Source: Chitinophagales bacterium
Lineage (GTDB): Bacteria; Bacteroidota; Bacteroidia; Chitinophagales; Chitinophagaceae
Direction: 5' to 3'
DNA: 64,000 nt
Assembly: GCA_017303455.1 (NCBI GenBank)
Contig: JAFLBM010000007.1
Coordinates: 62,001-126,000, forward strand
Both the position numbers and the translations under genes were made by a program. Each line of letters starts with the position of its first letter. Within the stretch, counting starts at the first letter, position 1. The notes beneath the pieces are model-generated. The model was given only the letters and a program-made list of their open reading frames with translations. It was not told the origin of the DNA and did not search any database. This document shows positions 17,591 to 26,891 of this stretch, one piece after another.

Positions 17591-18160
17591 ATGGAATTGC
17601 AGGAGCACACCCTTACGGCACAGCTGGCGAAGAGAGATTCGTCCGCTTTCGAGGAGGTTTTTAAAACATATTTTAAAAACCTGCACGCCTATGCCTGCAC
17701 GATACTGAAAGATGAGGCCGATGCAGAAGAGGCCGTACAACAGGTGTTTTTTAAATTATGGGAAAGAGCGGAGCACCTTTCTTTCTCCGGTTCAGTGGCG
17801 GCTTATTTATACCGGGCCGTTCATAACCAATGCCTGAACCAGTTGAAGCACCAGAAAGTAAAAGCGAATCACCAGTTACATGTGGCGTATAGTATGAAGA
17901 ACGAATCTGTAAACGGACCGGTAAAAATGATCAGCAAGGAGCTGGAACAAAAGATCAGGGAAGCATTGAATGAGCTGCCCGAGCAATGCCGTACTGTTTT
18001 CCAGCTCAGCCGTTTTGAAGAGATGAAATACCGGGAGATCGCTGATCATCTGGATATTTCCATAAAGACCGTCGAAAACCAGATGGGCAAGGCGCTCAAG
18101 CAACTGCGTCTCAAACTGGTTGATTTTTTAACCCTGCTGTTTTTAATTATTCATTTTTAA
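17591..18160 (+). CDS. ECF RNA polymerase sigma factor
   Basis: The ATG at 17591 gives 189 residues, normal for the Bacteroidota FecI-like sigma-70 group; a TTG start at 17546 would add 15 residues. Region 2 (RDSSAFEEVFKTYFKNLHAYA, with DAEEAVQQVFFKLWE) recognises the -10 element, and region 4 (LNELPEQCRTVFQLS with EMKYREIADHLDISIKTVENQ) recognises -35. It is followed by fecR and outer-membrane genes, the standard arrangement in which FecR holds the sigma factor until a surface ligand binds. Confidence 0.93.
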   Translation: MELQEHTLTAQLAKRDSSAFEEVFKTYFKNLHAYACTILKDEADAEEAVQQVFFKLWERAEHLSFSGSVAAYLYRAVHNQCLNQLKHQKVKANHQLHVAYSMKNESVNGPVKMISKELEQKIREALNELPEQCRTVFQLSRFEEMKYREIADHLDISIKTVENQMGKALKQLRLKLVDFLTLLFLIIHF

Positions 18161-18209
18161 TACCAACACCCTGGAAGAAAAATTCTACCATATTAACGAT
18201 GACCTGCTG

Positions 18210-19154
18210 GTGAAGCAACTGCTGGGGGAGACCAATGCTGCTGAACAGCAACTGGTGCAGCAATGGATGAGTGAAGATCCGGCTAACCAGGCTTATTACG
18301 ACCAGTTGAAACGAATTTGGGAAAGCAGCCGGCAACTGGCAGCTATATCCACAGTGGATACGGATAAGGCCTGGGAAAAATTTCAGCAGCGTATCAATAA
18401 AAGTGAAGAGGGTAAGATAACAGAACAACGCAGCCGTTTCTCCTGGATGAAAGTGGCGGCAGCTGTTATCGTATTGGTTAGCCTGGGATGGCTGGGCTAT
18501 AGTTTATTCAATACGGATGCACCGGTGAAAGAATTATTGGTACAGGCACAACAGCAGGTAGTAAATGATACTTTGTCTGACGGATCGGTAGTAGTGCTGA
18601 ATAAAAATTCATCGATCAGCTATCCGTCAAAATTTAAAGGAGATAAGAGAAAGGTTAATTTAAAAGGCGAAGCTTTCTTTAACGTGACTCCCGATAAGAA
18701 AAAACCTTTTGTAATTGATGTGAATGATGTAGAGGTGACAGTAGTGGGTACTTCTTTCAATATTAAAAGCCATAATGATAAAACAGAAGTGCTGGTGGAA
18801 ACCGGTATAGTAAGAGTTACTAAAAATGGCAAAACGGTTGAACTGAAGGCCGGGGAAAAAATACTGATCGGTGCTGCTGATACAGCGATGGCGGAGAAAC
18901 AGGTGGTCAGCGATCAACTCTATAATTATTACCGCACCAAAGAATTTGTATGTGATGGTACGCCACTCTGGAAACTGGTGGAGGTACTGAATGAAGCTTA
19001 TGGAACCCATATTGAAATCGGGAGAGCTGAACTGAAGAACCTGCCGATGAATACCACTTTTGTCAATGAATCATTGGACCAGGTGCTGGAAGTGATCCGG
19101 CTGACCTTTAGTATTAAGGTTACAAAGACCGGCGATAAAATAATCCTTGAATAA
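18210..19154 (+). CDS. FecR family anti-sigma regulator (N-terminus probably longer)
   Basis: From GTG at 18210 the product has 314 residues: a cytoplasmic DUF4880-like helical part (QQLVQQWMSEDPANQAYYDQL), one transmembrane helix near residues 80-100 (WMKVAAAVIVLVSLGWLGY), the periplasmic FecR domain (DTLSDGSVVVLNKNSSISYP) and a DUF4974 tail. The frame stays open upstream to 18147 and encodes EEKFYHINDDLLVKQLL, which closely resembles the normal N-terminus of this family, so the true start may be a non-ATG codon such as CTG at 18171. It should transmit signals from the STN-domain protein to the ECF sigma factor. Confidence 0.88.
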   Translation: MKQLLGETNAAEQQLVQQWMSEDPANQAYYDQLKRIWESSRQLAAISTVDTDKAWEKFQQRINKSEEGKITEQRSRFSWMKVAAAVIVLVSLGWLGYSLFNTDAPVKELLVQAQQQVVNDTLSDGSVVVLNKNSSISYPSKFKGDKRKVNLKGEAFFNVTPDKKKPFVIDVNDVEVTVVGTSFNIKSHNDKTEVLVETGIVRVTKNGKTVELKAGEKILIGAADTAMAEKQVVSDQLYNYYRTKEFVCDGTPLWKLVEVLNEAYGTHIEIGRAELKNLPMNTTFVNESLDQVLEVIRLTFSIKVTKTGDKIILE

Positions 19155-19167
19155 TTCAATAAGAGTG

Positions 19168-20994
19168 ATGAGATACGGTAAGTTTTTGGGAGTGGTAGTT
19201 CTTCTTTTTGTGAGCCTCGGTTGTTTGGGGCAAAATCTTTTAGGTAAAAATATTTCCCTGGAGGTAAACCGGCAGCGGTTAGATAATGTGCTGGAGATAC
19301 TCAGCAATAAAGGCGATTTCTATTTTTCTTACAACTCAAATATTATAAAGAAAGACAGCCTGGTAACAGTAAATGCCCGTAACAAAACCGTAAAAGAGAT
19401 ATTAAGTCTCCTCTTCAATACGGCGTACGAATTCAGGGAAAGTGGGAACTATATCATTATCCGCCGGGCACCGATACGAATGACCATTGTAACGAATAAA
19501 GCGGTGACAGAAGAAAGAATCTATGCTGTAAGCGGCCATGTGTATGACGAACAATCAGGTACAGCCATCAATGAAGCCAGTGTGTATGAAAAACGACAAT
19601 TAGTTTCTGCATTAACCGATCCCGAAGGTTTTTTTAAACTCAAACTGAAAAGCAGTAAAGCCAGTACGGCCACGCTAACGATCAGCAAAGAATTTTACGA
19701 GGATACTTCCATTGTCATTCAACCCCGGCACAGCCAGGAACTGACCATTACCATGATGCCGGTAGACAGGGAGCAGGACCGGGTTATTATCAGCCCGGAA
19801 GATTACCTGCTCACCGATTCGGTGCAGGAGATAAAGCCAATCGACACAATTAATAATATCGTCAAAAGAGATTCGATCAAAGTGGAACGCACCGGTATGG
19901 GAAGGTTTTTGTTATCTGCCAAGCAAAAAGTACAAAGCCTGAACCTGAAAAAGTTCTTTACCACCCGTCCCTTTCAGTTCTCCTTTGTTCCCGGTTTGGG
20001 GTCACATGGCCGGATGGGCGGACAGGTCGTCAACAATTTTTCACTGAATGCATTGGGTGGTTATACGGCAGGTACCAACGGCATGGAGATTGGGGGCTTG
20101 TTTAACATTAATAAGAATGAAGTAAAATATTTCCAGGCCGCCGGTTTGTTCAATGCCGTAGGTGGTGAAGTAAAGGGCGTGCAGATCGCCGGTATCAATA
20201 ACATGGTGCTGGATTCGGTGAAAGCTTTCCAGGCTGCCGGTGTCAATAACGTTGTGAAAGGTAATTTCACCGGGTTCCAGGTGGCAGGTGTTTATAACCA
20301 TGTTACCGATAGTGTAAAAGGGGTGCAGGTAAGTGGTGTGGGAAATTTCTCCCGGAAAAAAGTAAGCGGCGTACAGATCGCCGGGGTGCTTAATTTCAGT
20401 AATAAAGAGATCAACGGGGTGCAGATATCAGGTGTGTTCAACTATACAAAAAAATTGAAAGGCGTCCAGTTTGGTCTCATCAATATTTGCGATACATCAG
20501 AAGGATATAGTATCGGGCTGATCAATATTGTACTGAAAGGTTATCATAAGCTCAGCTTCTCCACCAACGAAGTGCTGAATGTGAATGCAGCTTTTAAAAC
20601 CGGTAACGCTAAGTTATACAGTATCCTGATGGCAGGCGTAAATGTGAGTGATTCAGCCAAAGTGTACAGTTTCGGTTATGGCCTGGGCAGCGAACTTGCG
20701 TTGAATAAAAGAAAATCGCTTACCCTGAACCCGGAGCTGAGTTCGCAGTACCTCTATCTCGGTTCCTGGAATTATACCAATATCCTTAATAAGTTTCAGT
20801 TGAACCTGCATGTGAAGCTGAATAAATATGTTTCGTTTTTTGCCGGACCTTCCTTTAATGTATATATATCCGATCAGTCAACAGCAATAAGCGGTTATCG
20901 TTTCCCGGTTCCGCCATCCGGGTATAATACATATAAATTCAGTGATCAGGTAAAAGGCTGGTTTGGCTGGAATGCCGGTATCAACTTCTTCTAA
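19168..20994 (+). CDS. STN and CarboxypepD-regulatory-like protein with 16-residue GVQVAGVxN repeats
   Basis: The ATG at 19168 gives 608 residues and a signal peptide (KFLGVVVLLFVSLGCLGQ); a TTG at 19147 overlaps the fecR stop and is less likely. Domain order: an STN (secretin/TonB short N-terminal) domain at about 25-95, a carboxypeptidase-regulatory-like beta-sandwich at about 118-200, a linker, then about nine tandem repeats of 15-17 residues with core G(V/F)Q(V/I)(A/S)GVxN at about 298-450, and a beta-rich C-terminal domain. STN domains normally sit on TonB-dependent receptors and touch FecR. Here the domain is on a non-receptor protein, so this is probably the signalling partner of the upstream FecR. 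The repeats resemble surface-repeat proteins of unknown role. Confidence 0.82.
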   Translation: MRYGKFLGVVVLLFVSLGCLGQNLLGKNISLEVNRQRLDNVLEILSNKGDFYFSYNSNIIKKDSLVTVNARNKTVKEILSLLFNTAYEFRESGNYIIIRRAPIRMTIVTNKAVTEERIYAVSGHVYDEQSGTAINEASVYEKRQLVSALTDPEGFFKLKLKSSKASTATLTISKEFYEDTSIVIQPRHSQELTITMMPVDREQDRVIISPEDYLLTDSVQEIKPIDTINNIVKRDSIKVERTGMGRFLLSAKQKVQSLNLKKFFTTRPFQFSFVPGLGSHGRMGGQVVNNFSLNALGGYTAGTNGMEIGGLFNINKNEVKYFQAAGLFNAVGGEVKGVQIAGINNMVLDSVKAFQAAGVNNVVKGNFTGFQVAGVYNHVTDSVKGVQVSGVGNFSRKKVSGVQIAGVLNFSNKEINGVQISGVFNYTKKLKGVQFGLINICDTSEGYSIGLINIVLKGYHKLSFSTNEVLNVNAAFKTGNAKLYSILMAGVNVSDSAKVYSFGYGLGSELALNKRKSLTLNPELSSQYLYLGSWNYTNILNKFQLNLHVKLNKYVSFFAGPSFNVYISDQSTAISGYRFPVPPSGYNTYKFSDQVKGWFGWNAGINFF

Positions 20995-21074
20995 AATTTT
21001 GTTAACGGGTAGGGGTAGGAATTACTTCAGTTGTTGTAGTATAAAACCATTAATCAACTACAACAAAGAAGAAC

Positions 21075-23405
21075 ATGAAGATCCGTTTTTTGATTGCCTT
21101 ATCCTTTTTAACACTGGTCACAAAAGCCCAGTTCACCCAACAACTCAGGGGCACCATCACTGACCAGGTTTTGCAACAACCGCTGCAGGGTGCCACAGTT
21201 ACGATCGGTGATCAATCAGTGATCACAGATGTTAACGGAAGCTTTCGTTTTAAGAACCTGTCTGTTGGCACCTATCGTATTACAATCAGCTTCTCTGGCT
21301 TTAAGGAAGCCATACTGGACAATATTGTTATTAATTCCGGCAAGGAAACAGTATTGACAGTACCACTGGAAGTATTGGTGCGAACAGAAAGGGAAGTGGT
21401 CATTAAAGCCAGTAACAAAAAGAATAAGCCACTCAATGATATGAGTGCCGTCAGTGCAAGGGCCTTTACCGTGGAAGAGACACAGAAATACGCAGCGGCT
21501 GTAAATGATCCTTTACGTATGGCAGCTTCTTTCCCTGGCGTAATGGCCAACGATGATGGCAACAACAATATTATTATCCGCGGCAATTCCCCCACCGGTT
21601 TGTTATGGAGAATGGAAGGCATGGATATTCCTTCGCCGAACCATTTCAGCCAGCCCGGATTAAGCGGTGGCGGTATCTCTATTCTCAGTTCGCAGTTATT
21701 GGCGAATTCAGATTTTGTGACCTCTGCTTTTGCAGCGGAGTATGGAAATGCACTGAGTGGTGTGTTTGACCTGAAACTGAGAAAAGGGAATAATGAGAAA
21801 AAAGAATTTTCCCTGCAGGCAGGTGTACTGGGATTGAATGCTTCTGCGGAAGGTCCCTTCTCCAAAAACTACAAAGGTTCCTATCTCATCAATTACCGGT
21901 ATTCAACACTTTCATTACTGGGAAAGATCGGGGTGCTGCCCAATGATAACATGACCAATTTCCAGGATCTTTCGTATAATATTTTTCTTCCCACTAAAAA
22001 AGCAGGCAGCTTTACCCTCTTTGGCTTTGGTGGCTTGAGCGACCAGGATTACCAGCCGGAAAAAGATTCTTCCAAGTGGGAAAGCCGGGGAGACCGCTAT
22101 GTTTCCACATTCATTTCCAATACGGGAATGAGCGGCATTAACCACTCGCTGTTGGTGGGCAGTAAATTAAAGATCAATACAGGTGTCGGAGTTTCCACGA
22201 CCAAAATTGCCTATGACGAAGATTTTACAGAAGATGATTTCTCATTAACCACCTCTCACCGGGAAAAATTTATAACCAGGAATCTTTTATTCAACATCAC
22301 GGCCAATTATCAATTCAGTAAGCGGCTGAACCTGCGGGCAGGATTTATTAATAAAGAGATCAATTACAAATTTTACAGGTTATCAGCCGACAATGATGGT
22401 GATCCGCTCGAAGAAAAACTGAACAGCAGGGGCAGTACCGCCACCAGACAGGCATTTGCCCAGTGGCAATATAAACCATCGAATGAAGTGGCCCTGACAG
22501 CAGGACTGCATTACGTGGGGCTGGCGCATAATAACACCTCTTCCGTTGAACCAAGATTCTCAGCTAAATGGAATATGAGTAACCGTAGCAGCCTGGCAGC
22601 GGGCTATGGATTGCACAGCCAGGTGCAGACACTCAATGTTTATTTTGCGCAAACAACTTCTCCAGCGGGTGAAATAGGAATGCCTAACAGGAATTTAGAC
22701 CTGACCCGTTCGCATCATTATGTGCTGTCGTACAGTTACCGGCTGGCAAAGAATATGCAGTTGAAAGCAGAAGTATATTACCAGCAGTTATTCAATGTAC
22801 CCATTGCAACGCATGACAGCAGCACCATTTCCACCCTGAACATTGAATATGATTATATCACTGATCCATTGGTGAATAAGGGGAAGGGAAAGAATTATGG
22901 AGTTGAATTGTCATTGGAAAGATACCTCCAGGATCATTTCTATTTCACACTCAGTAATTCTTTCTACCAGTCAAAATATACCGCAGCGGATGGTAAAGAA
23001 AGAAGTACAAGATTCAACGGGAACTATATCATTACCCTGATCACCGGGAAGGATTTTGTGAATGAGCGAAAAGCAAAAACGATCGGGCTTAACCTTCGGA
23101 CAATTGCTGCGGGAGGATTACGCACAACACCTATTGACCTGGCTGCATCCAGGTCGGCCGGCTATACCGTATTCAAAGAAAAGGAAGCCTACAGTTTACA
23201 AAACCCTGCCTATTTCAGAACGGACCTGCGGGTAAGCATCAAATGGAACCGCAGACGGATGACGAGCACTTTATCACTCGATATACAGAATCTCACCAAC
23301 CGGCTGAACCTTTTCAACCAATATTACGATAAAGACAAAGAACAAATCAAGAACCTGTATCAAACCGGTATCATTCCCGTATTGAATTACAAAGTGGAAT
23401 TCTGA
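21075..23405 (+). CDS. TonB-dependent outer-membrane receptor
   Basis: The 776-residue product has a signal peptide, a carboxypeptidase-regulatory-like domain (TITDQVLQQPLQGATVTIG), a plug domain (NNIIIRGNSPTGLLWRMEG) and a C-terminal beta-barrel ending in phenylalanine, as expected for BAM insertion. It lacks its own STN domain. It lies 80 bases downstream of the STN-domain protein and is probably controlled by the same ECF sigma/FecR pair. Substrate is unknown; there is no SusD partner gene next to it, which argues against a typical glycan-uptake pair. Confidence 0.92.
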   Translation: MKIRFLIALSFLTLVTKAQFTQQLRGTITDQVLQQPLQGATVTIGDQSVITDVNGSFRFKNLSVGTYRITISFSGFKEAILDNIVINSGKETVLTVPLEVLVRTEREVVIKASNKKNKPLNDMSAVSARAFTVEETQKYAAAVNDPLRMAASFPGVMANDDGNNNIIIRGNSPTGLLWRMEGMDIPSPNHFSQPGLSGGGISILSSQLLANSDFVTSAFAAEYGNALSGVFDLKLRKGNNEKKEFSLQAGVLGLNASAEGPFSKNYKGSYLINYRYSTLSLLGKIGVLPNDNMTNFQDLSYNIFLPTKKAGSFTLFGFGGLSDQDYQPEKDSSKWESRGDRYVSTFISNTGMSGINHSLLVGSKLKINTGVGVSTTKIAYDEDFTEDDFSLTTSHREKFITRNLLFNITANYQFSKRLNLRAGFINKEINYKFYRLSADNDGDPLEEKLNSRGSTATRQAFAQWQYKPSNEVALTAGLHYVGLAHNNTSSVEPRFSAKWNMSNRSSLAAGYGLHSQVQTLNVYFAQTTSPAGEIGMPNRNLDLTRSHHYVLSYSYRLAKNMQLKAEVYYQQLFNVPIATHDSSTISTLNIEYDYITDPLVNKGKGKNYGVELSLERYLQDHFYFTLSNSFYQSKYTAADGKERSTRFNGNYIITLITGKDFVNERKAKTIGLNLRTIAAGGLRTTPIDLAASRSAGYTVFKEKEAYSLQNPAYFRTDLRVSIKWNRRRMTSTLSLDIQNLTNRLNLFNQYYDKDKEQIKNLYQTGIIPVLNYKVEF

Positions 23406-23532
23406 TACCAACAGTTCAGTAACACAACAGTTCAGTTCATGACAAATGACTTTGACTGAAACTCAATCACCAGTGAATTTTGTAACAACTAAATAACATA
23501 TAGACCTTATCAATTATCAAAAACAACAAACC

Positions 23533-24249
23533 ATGAAAAAGACAAGTATTGTATTAGCAGCAGTTCTTTCCGCATTATTCTTTAGTTCCTGCGAGAAGGT
23601 AGTGGGAGAGGGGCCCGTGGTAACACAAACAAGAAGTGTTACCGGTTTCAAAGCTGTATCCGTCAGTATCAGCGGGAGAGTGAATTACAGGATCGATCCT
23701 GTATATAAAGTGGAAGTGCAGGCACAGCAGAACATCCTGGATATTTTGGAAACGAATAAAGTAGGTGATGAACTGGTCATCAAGATCAAAGATGGCAAGC
23801 GGGTCAAATCACATGAAGATATTACCGTTACAATCAGTGCACCTTTTGCTGATATGGTCAATCTCAGCGGTTCCGGGAATTTCTTTATGACCGGCAGCCT
23901 GAGTGCCACTACCTGTAACCTTCGTGTCAGCGGATCGGGCAGCATCAATGCGGATCATATCAGTTTAACCGATAAACTCACGGCTACGGTCAGCGGATCT
24001 GGCGATATCAAAGTAGCGAGTGGTCTTATTAAGGAGCAATCACTGCGGATCAGTGGCAGCGGGAAGATCGACCTGGCAGGGGTGGTATCGGATAAAGCAA
24101 TTACCGAGACCAGCGGCTCCGGCGACATCTGGGTCAATCTCCTGCAAAGCCTGGAAGCCCGGATATCCGGCAGTGGCTCTGTTCATTACAGGGGTACACC
24201 GGCCATCACCACGCATATATCAGGCTCCGGCAGGGTACAACCTTTTTGA
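23533..24249 (+). CDS. DUF2807 (head GIN domain) lipoprotein
   Basis: The 238-residue protein has a lipoprotein signal with Cys20 (FFSSC) followed by the DUF2807 putative autotransporter adhesin head domain. The domain is a right-handed beta-solenoid-like stack with repeated SGSG turns (LSGSG, VSGSGSIN, VSGSGDIK, ISGSGKID, TSGSGDIW, ISGSGSVH). The opening SVTGFKAVSVSISGRVNYRI is typical of the family. Role is unknown; such proteins are abundant in Bacteroidota and sit at the envelope. It is encoded just after the TonB receptor. Confidence 0.9.
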   Translation: MKKTSIVLAAVLSALFFSSCEKVVGEGPVVTQTRSVTGFKAVSVSISGRVNYRIDPVYKVEVQAQQNILDILETNKVGDELVIKIKDGKRVKSHEDITVTISAPFADMVNLSGSGNFFMTGSLSATTCNLRVSGSGSINADHISLTDKLTATVSGSGDIKVASGLIKEQSLRISGSGKIDLAGVVSDKAITETSGSGDIWVNLLQSLEARISGSGSVHYRGTPAITTHISGSGRVQPF

Positions 24250-24389
24250 TGGTTGAGATGATGGTATGCAGCAGCCCCGGTAATGACCGGGGCTTTATTT
24301 TTAAATTAATTTTCAGAAAATATTGAAAATATGGAAAACACGATTATCTTTGAATTGTCAAAGGGATTGTATCACGCCAACACACTGCT

Positions 24390-24770
24390 ATGAACACCCT
24401 CACTTATATTCTCTACTTACTCATCACCTGGTTTATTACCGTTCATGTCGGGTTCGTTTTCTACCGCAATGGCCGCTTGTATATTCTCCGCTTATTAAAA
24501 GGCGATGAAAAGCTGACCGGTTTTATCAATAAGGCATTGCTGGTGGGGTACTACCTGCTCAACCTGGGTTATGCTGCCCTGATGATCCGTTCCTGGAAAA
24601 CGATCCACACCTGGACAGAAATGCTGGTGAGTATAACCCATATGACGGGTAAGATCATGCTGACACTGGCTGTGATCCATTTTATAAACATGGCCGTTAT
24701 TTTTCTTTTCAGTCAAAAGCAAACTCATTCCTTACACCATAAATCATACGATCATGAACAACTCACTTAA
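24390..24770 (+). CDS. Small membrane protein, first of a paralogous pair
   Basis: The 126-residue protein has three hydrophobic segments (about 4-22, 52-66 and 83-107). Core features are FYRNGRLYILRLLKG and KALLVGYYLLNLGYA, both mirrored in the next gene. No known family is recognised. The end overlaps the following gene by 17 bases (24754-24770), so the two are translated as a unit. Confidence 0.7.
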   Translation: MNTLTYILYLLITWFITVHVGFVFYRNGRLYILRLLKGDEKLTGFINKALLVGYYLLNLGYAALMIRSWKTIHTWTEMLVSITHMTGKIMLTLAVIHFINMAVIFLFSQKQTHSLHHKSYDHEQLT

Positions 24771-25161
24771 CTTCATCGCCTATCTTATTTATCTCCCCAT
24801 TGTTATTGTACTCACCTGGTATGTGGCGCATACCCTCTTCCGCAACAGCCGTACTTTTATGCTGGATATTTTTCACGGGCGGTCGGATATTGCTTTATCC
24901 ACCAACAAACTTTTTGAAACCGGCTTTTATTTACTCAATCTTGGTTTTGCCCTGGTGATCATGGAAGTGACCTCCGAAATTTTTGACAGCCGCAGTATGC
25001 TGGAGATACTCAGCACCAAGATCGGGGGATTCAGTATCTATCTTGGTATCATGCTTTTCTTTAATCTCTACCTTTTCTTCCGGGGCCGGAGAGTTTCCAA
25101 AGAAAGAGCCAGCCTGGCAGAAGCTTTAAAAAAGATCCCCGGTGCTGCTGAAGTCAAATAA
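24754..25161 (+). CDS. Small membrane protein, second of a paralogous pair
   Basis: The 135-residue protein resembles the preceding one in layout and motifs: TLFRNSRTFMLDIFHG and KLFETGFYLLNLGFA replace the equivalent segments. It has three hydrophobic segments and a basic C-terminal tail (FRGRRVSKERASLAEALKK). The pair probably arose by tandem duplication and may form a heteromer. Function is unknown; the location downstream of the DUF2807 lipoprotein gene gives no clear hint. Confidence 0.72.
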   Translation: MNNSLNFIAYLIYLPIVIVLTWYVAHTLFRNSRTFMLDIFHGRSDIALSTNKLFETGFYLLNLGFALVIMEVTSEIFDSRSMLEILSTKIGGFSIYLGIMLFFNLYLFFRGRRVSKERASLAEALKKIPGAAEVK

Positions 25162-25182
25162 TTGATATGGTCCGGCCTTAAG

Positions 25183-25222
25183 GTCCGTGGTTTGGAGCGG
25201 GTTACAGGCTTAAGCCACGGAC
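25183..25222 (+). terminator. Hairpin after the membrane-protein pair
   Basis: GTCCGTGG (25183-25190) pairs with CCACGGAC (25215-25222), followed by a short T-rich stretch. The loop is long, so termination is only likely. Confidence 0.4.
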
Positions 25223-25312
25223 TTTTCATTTCCAGCCGCCCGGCAGGCAATTTTCCGGCTTTTTAACCGTTACAGTAGAGTCCAAATCCTGATAAAACCA
25301 ATATCCGTTCGT

Positions 25313-25564
25313 ATGAACAAGCTATACCACAACGACCAGGCATATATTGCCGATCAATTTTTATTTGAAGATGACCATATCGCCCAAACCGCCCGTTTGG
25401 CCCACTTCAAGATCAATTCCTATAAACTATCATTGGTGAACGCCGCATTCTGCAAGAGCCGGCAGGAGCTGAGCAGTATTATTAAGAATACCCTGCTCAA
25501 TTATAAGGCACCATCCTCTATTCTTTACGAAATGGGATTTTTCAGTTCAGAATTCGATAACTGA
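25313..25564 (+). CDS. Small protein of unknown function
   Basis: An 83-residue frame from ATG 25313 ends four bases before the convergent adenosine deaminase stop. The sequence (for example LVNAAFCKSRQELSSIIKNTLLNYK) is soluble and probably helical. I do not recognise a family. Position between two well-defined genes without overlap and balanced composition support a real gene, but evidence is limited. Confidence 0.5.
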   Translation: MNKLYHNDQAYIADQFLFEDDHIAQTARLAHFKINSYKLSLVNAAFCKSRQELSSIIKNTLLNYKAPSSILYEMGFFSSEFDN

Positions 25565-25568
25565 TACA

Positions 25569-26561
25569 TCATCCGTTCTTGTAAGCTGCCAGCAGTTTTT
25601 CTTTCACTGCTGTTTTTGTTGCATGATTGCAGAAAGCATGTTCAATAGCTGCCAGGTTGCAGTCCAGGAAATGTTTTTTTGTCCACTGAAAATATTGTTC
25701 CAGCAGGTCATATTCACGGGTAAGTGTGGTATCAGAGATCGTACGGGCATCCGTATTGATGCTCATGGAAATCCCGCTTTGATAAATTTTATCAACCGTA
25801 TGTTCTTTGATGGTATCAAAAATATTGGTCTGCACATTGCTCGTCGGGCAAACTTCTAAGTGGATATTTTTTTCTTTCAGGAAATCAACCAGTTTTTTAT
25901 CCTCGTAGCTTCTTACTCCATGCCCGATACGGGAAGGATGAAAATGCGCTATCGTTTCCCAGACACTATCGGCACCCCGTGCTTCACCGGCATGGGCCGT
26001 ACAGGGAATATTGCTGGCATGAGCATATTCAAAAGCTTTGATATGACTACTAACCGGGAAACCCGCTTCGTCACCGGCAATATCAAAGCCCACCACGACT
26101 GTATTTTTAAAAGCCGCTGCTAATTGCACCGTTTCCAAACTTTGTTCTTCTGTGTGATGACGGAGTGTGCAAAGTATCAAGCCTGCCATCACACCTGTTT
26201 GCTCTATGGCTTCAGCCGCGGCATCATTGATCGTTTGCACCACTTCTGTTGGAGTTAATCCTTTGGCAATATGCAGCAGCGGGGCAAAGCGTATCTCGGC
26301 ATAAATAATATGATCTCTTTTCAACTGCTCAAACAGATCGAGTGTCACTAACCGTAACTGTTCTTTGGTTTGCATCAGTTCAAACCCTTTGATGGCCCGC
26401 AGCAGGTAGTCTTTCAGGTCGGTGCATTTGGGTGGTGCCACAAAAGATTCCCGGTATTCATCAAAACTGATAGCAGGGTTGATCTGGCTGACCACTTCGT
26501 AACTAAGACTGCAATCCAGGTGCAGATGCAGTTCTACTTTAGGGAAATTTGCGTAGTTCAT
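25569..26561 (-). CDS. add: Adenosine deaminase
   Basis: With ATG at 26561 the enzyme has 330 residues. It is a cytosolic zinc TIM-barrel enzyme that converts adenosine to inosine in purine salvage. Metal and catalytic motifs are present: VELHLHLD near the N-terminus, TAHAGE with the catalytic glutamate, RIGHG, and SINTDAR carrying the last zinc-binding aspartate. The usual DD pair is TDA here, as in a subgroup of bacterial enzymes with NTDxR. An ATG five codons upstream (26576) is also possible. Confidence 0.9.
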   Translation of the reverse strand: MNYANFPKVELHLHLDCSLSYEVVSQINPAISFDEYRESFVAPPKCTDLKDYLLRAIKGFELMQTKEQLRLVTLDLFEQLKRDHIIYAEIRFAPLLHIAKGLTPTEVVQTINDAAAEAIEQTGVMAGLILCTLRHHTEEQSLETVQLAAAFKNTVVVGFDIAGDEAGFPVSSHIKAFEYAHASNIPCTAHAGEARGADSVWETIAHFHPSRIGHGVRSYEDKKLVDFLKEKNIHLEVCPTSNVQTNIFDTIKEHTVDKIYQSGISMSINTDARTISDTTLTREYDLLEQYFQWTKKHFLDCNLAAIEHAFCNHATKTAVKEKLLAAYKNG

Positions 26562-26891
26562 AATAAGGAGCTGCAATTTAAGTGCTTAAATGCTTCAAAC
26601 TTGTACAAACGGCAGGATAATTTATTACTGATAAGGCTTGTGTTTTCCGGAAAGAGGTACTAACTTTAAGTAACATTAAGCCAACTCCCATCCTTCCAAC
26701 TACTCCTCTCTGAAACCGGCTTATATCCATTATCATACATTTTATTGTTATTGAAATTCACTTGTTCAGCTACGCTGTGGTACTGACCAGTAAAAAAGCT
26801 ATATAAAGCCGAATCCATCCTTTCCGAAATGCCTCCGCATTCATATCTCTGATCAACCGGGTTATTTATTTAGTCATCTAAAACCTGAGGC
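26562..26891. other. Intergenic stretch between add and the T9SS protein
   Basis: These 330 bases separate divergent genes and should hold both promoters. I see no open frame of note, no strong hairpin and no repeat shared with the rest of the window. Confidence 0.5.
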
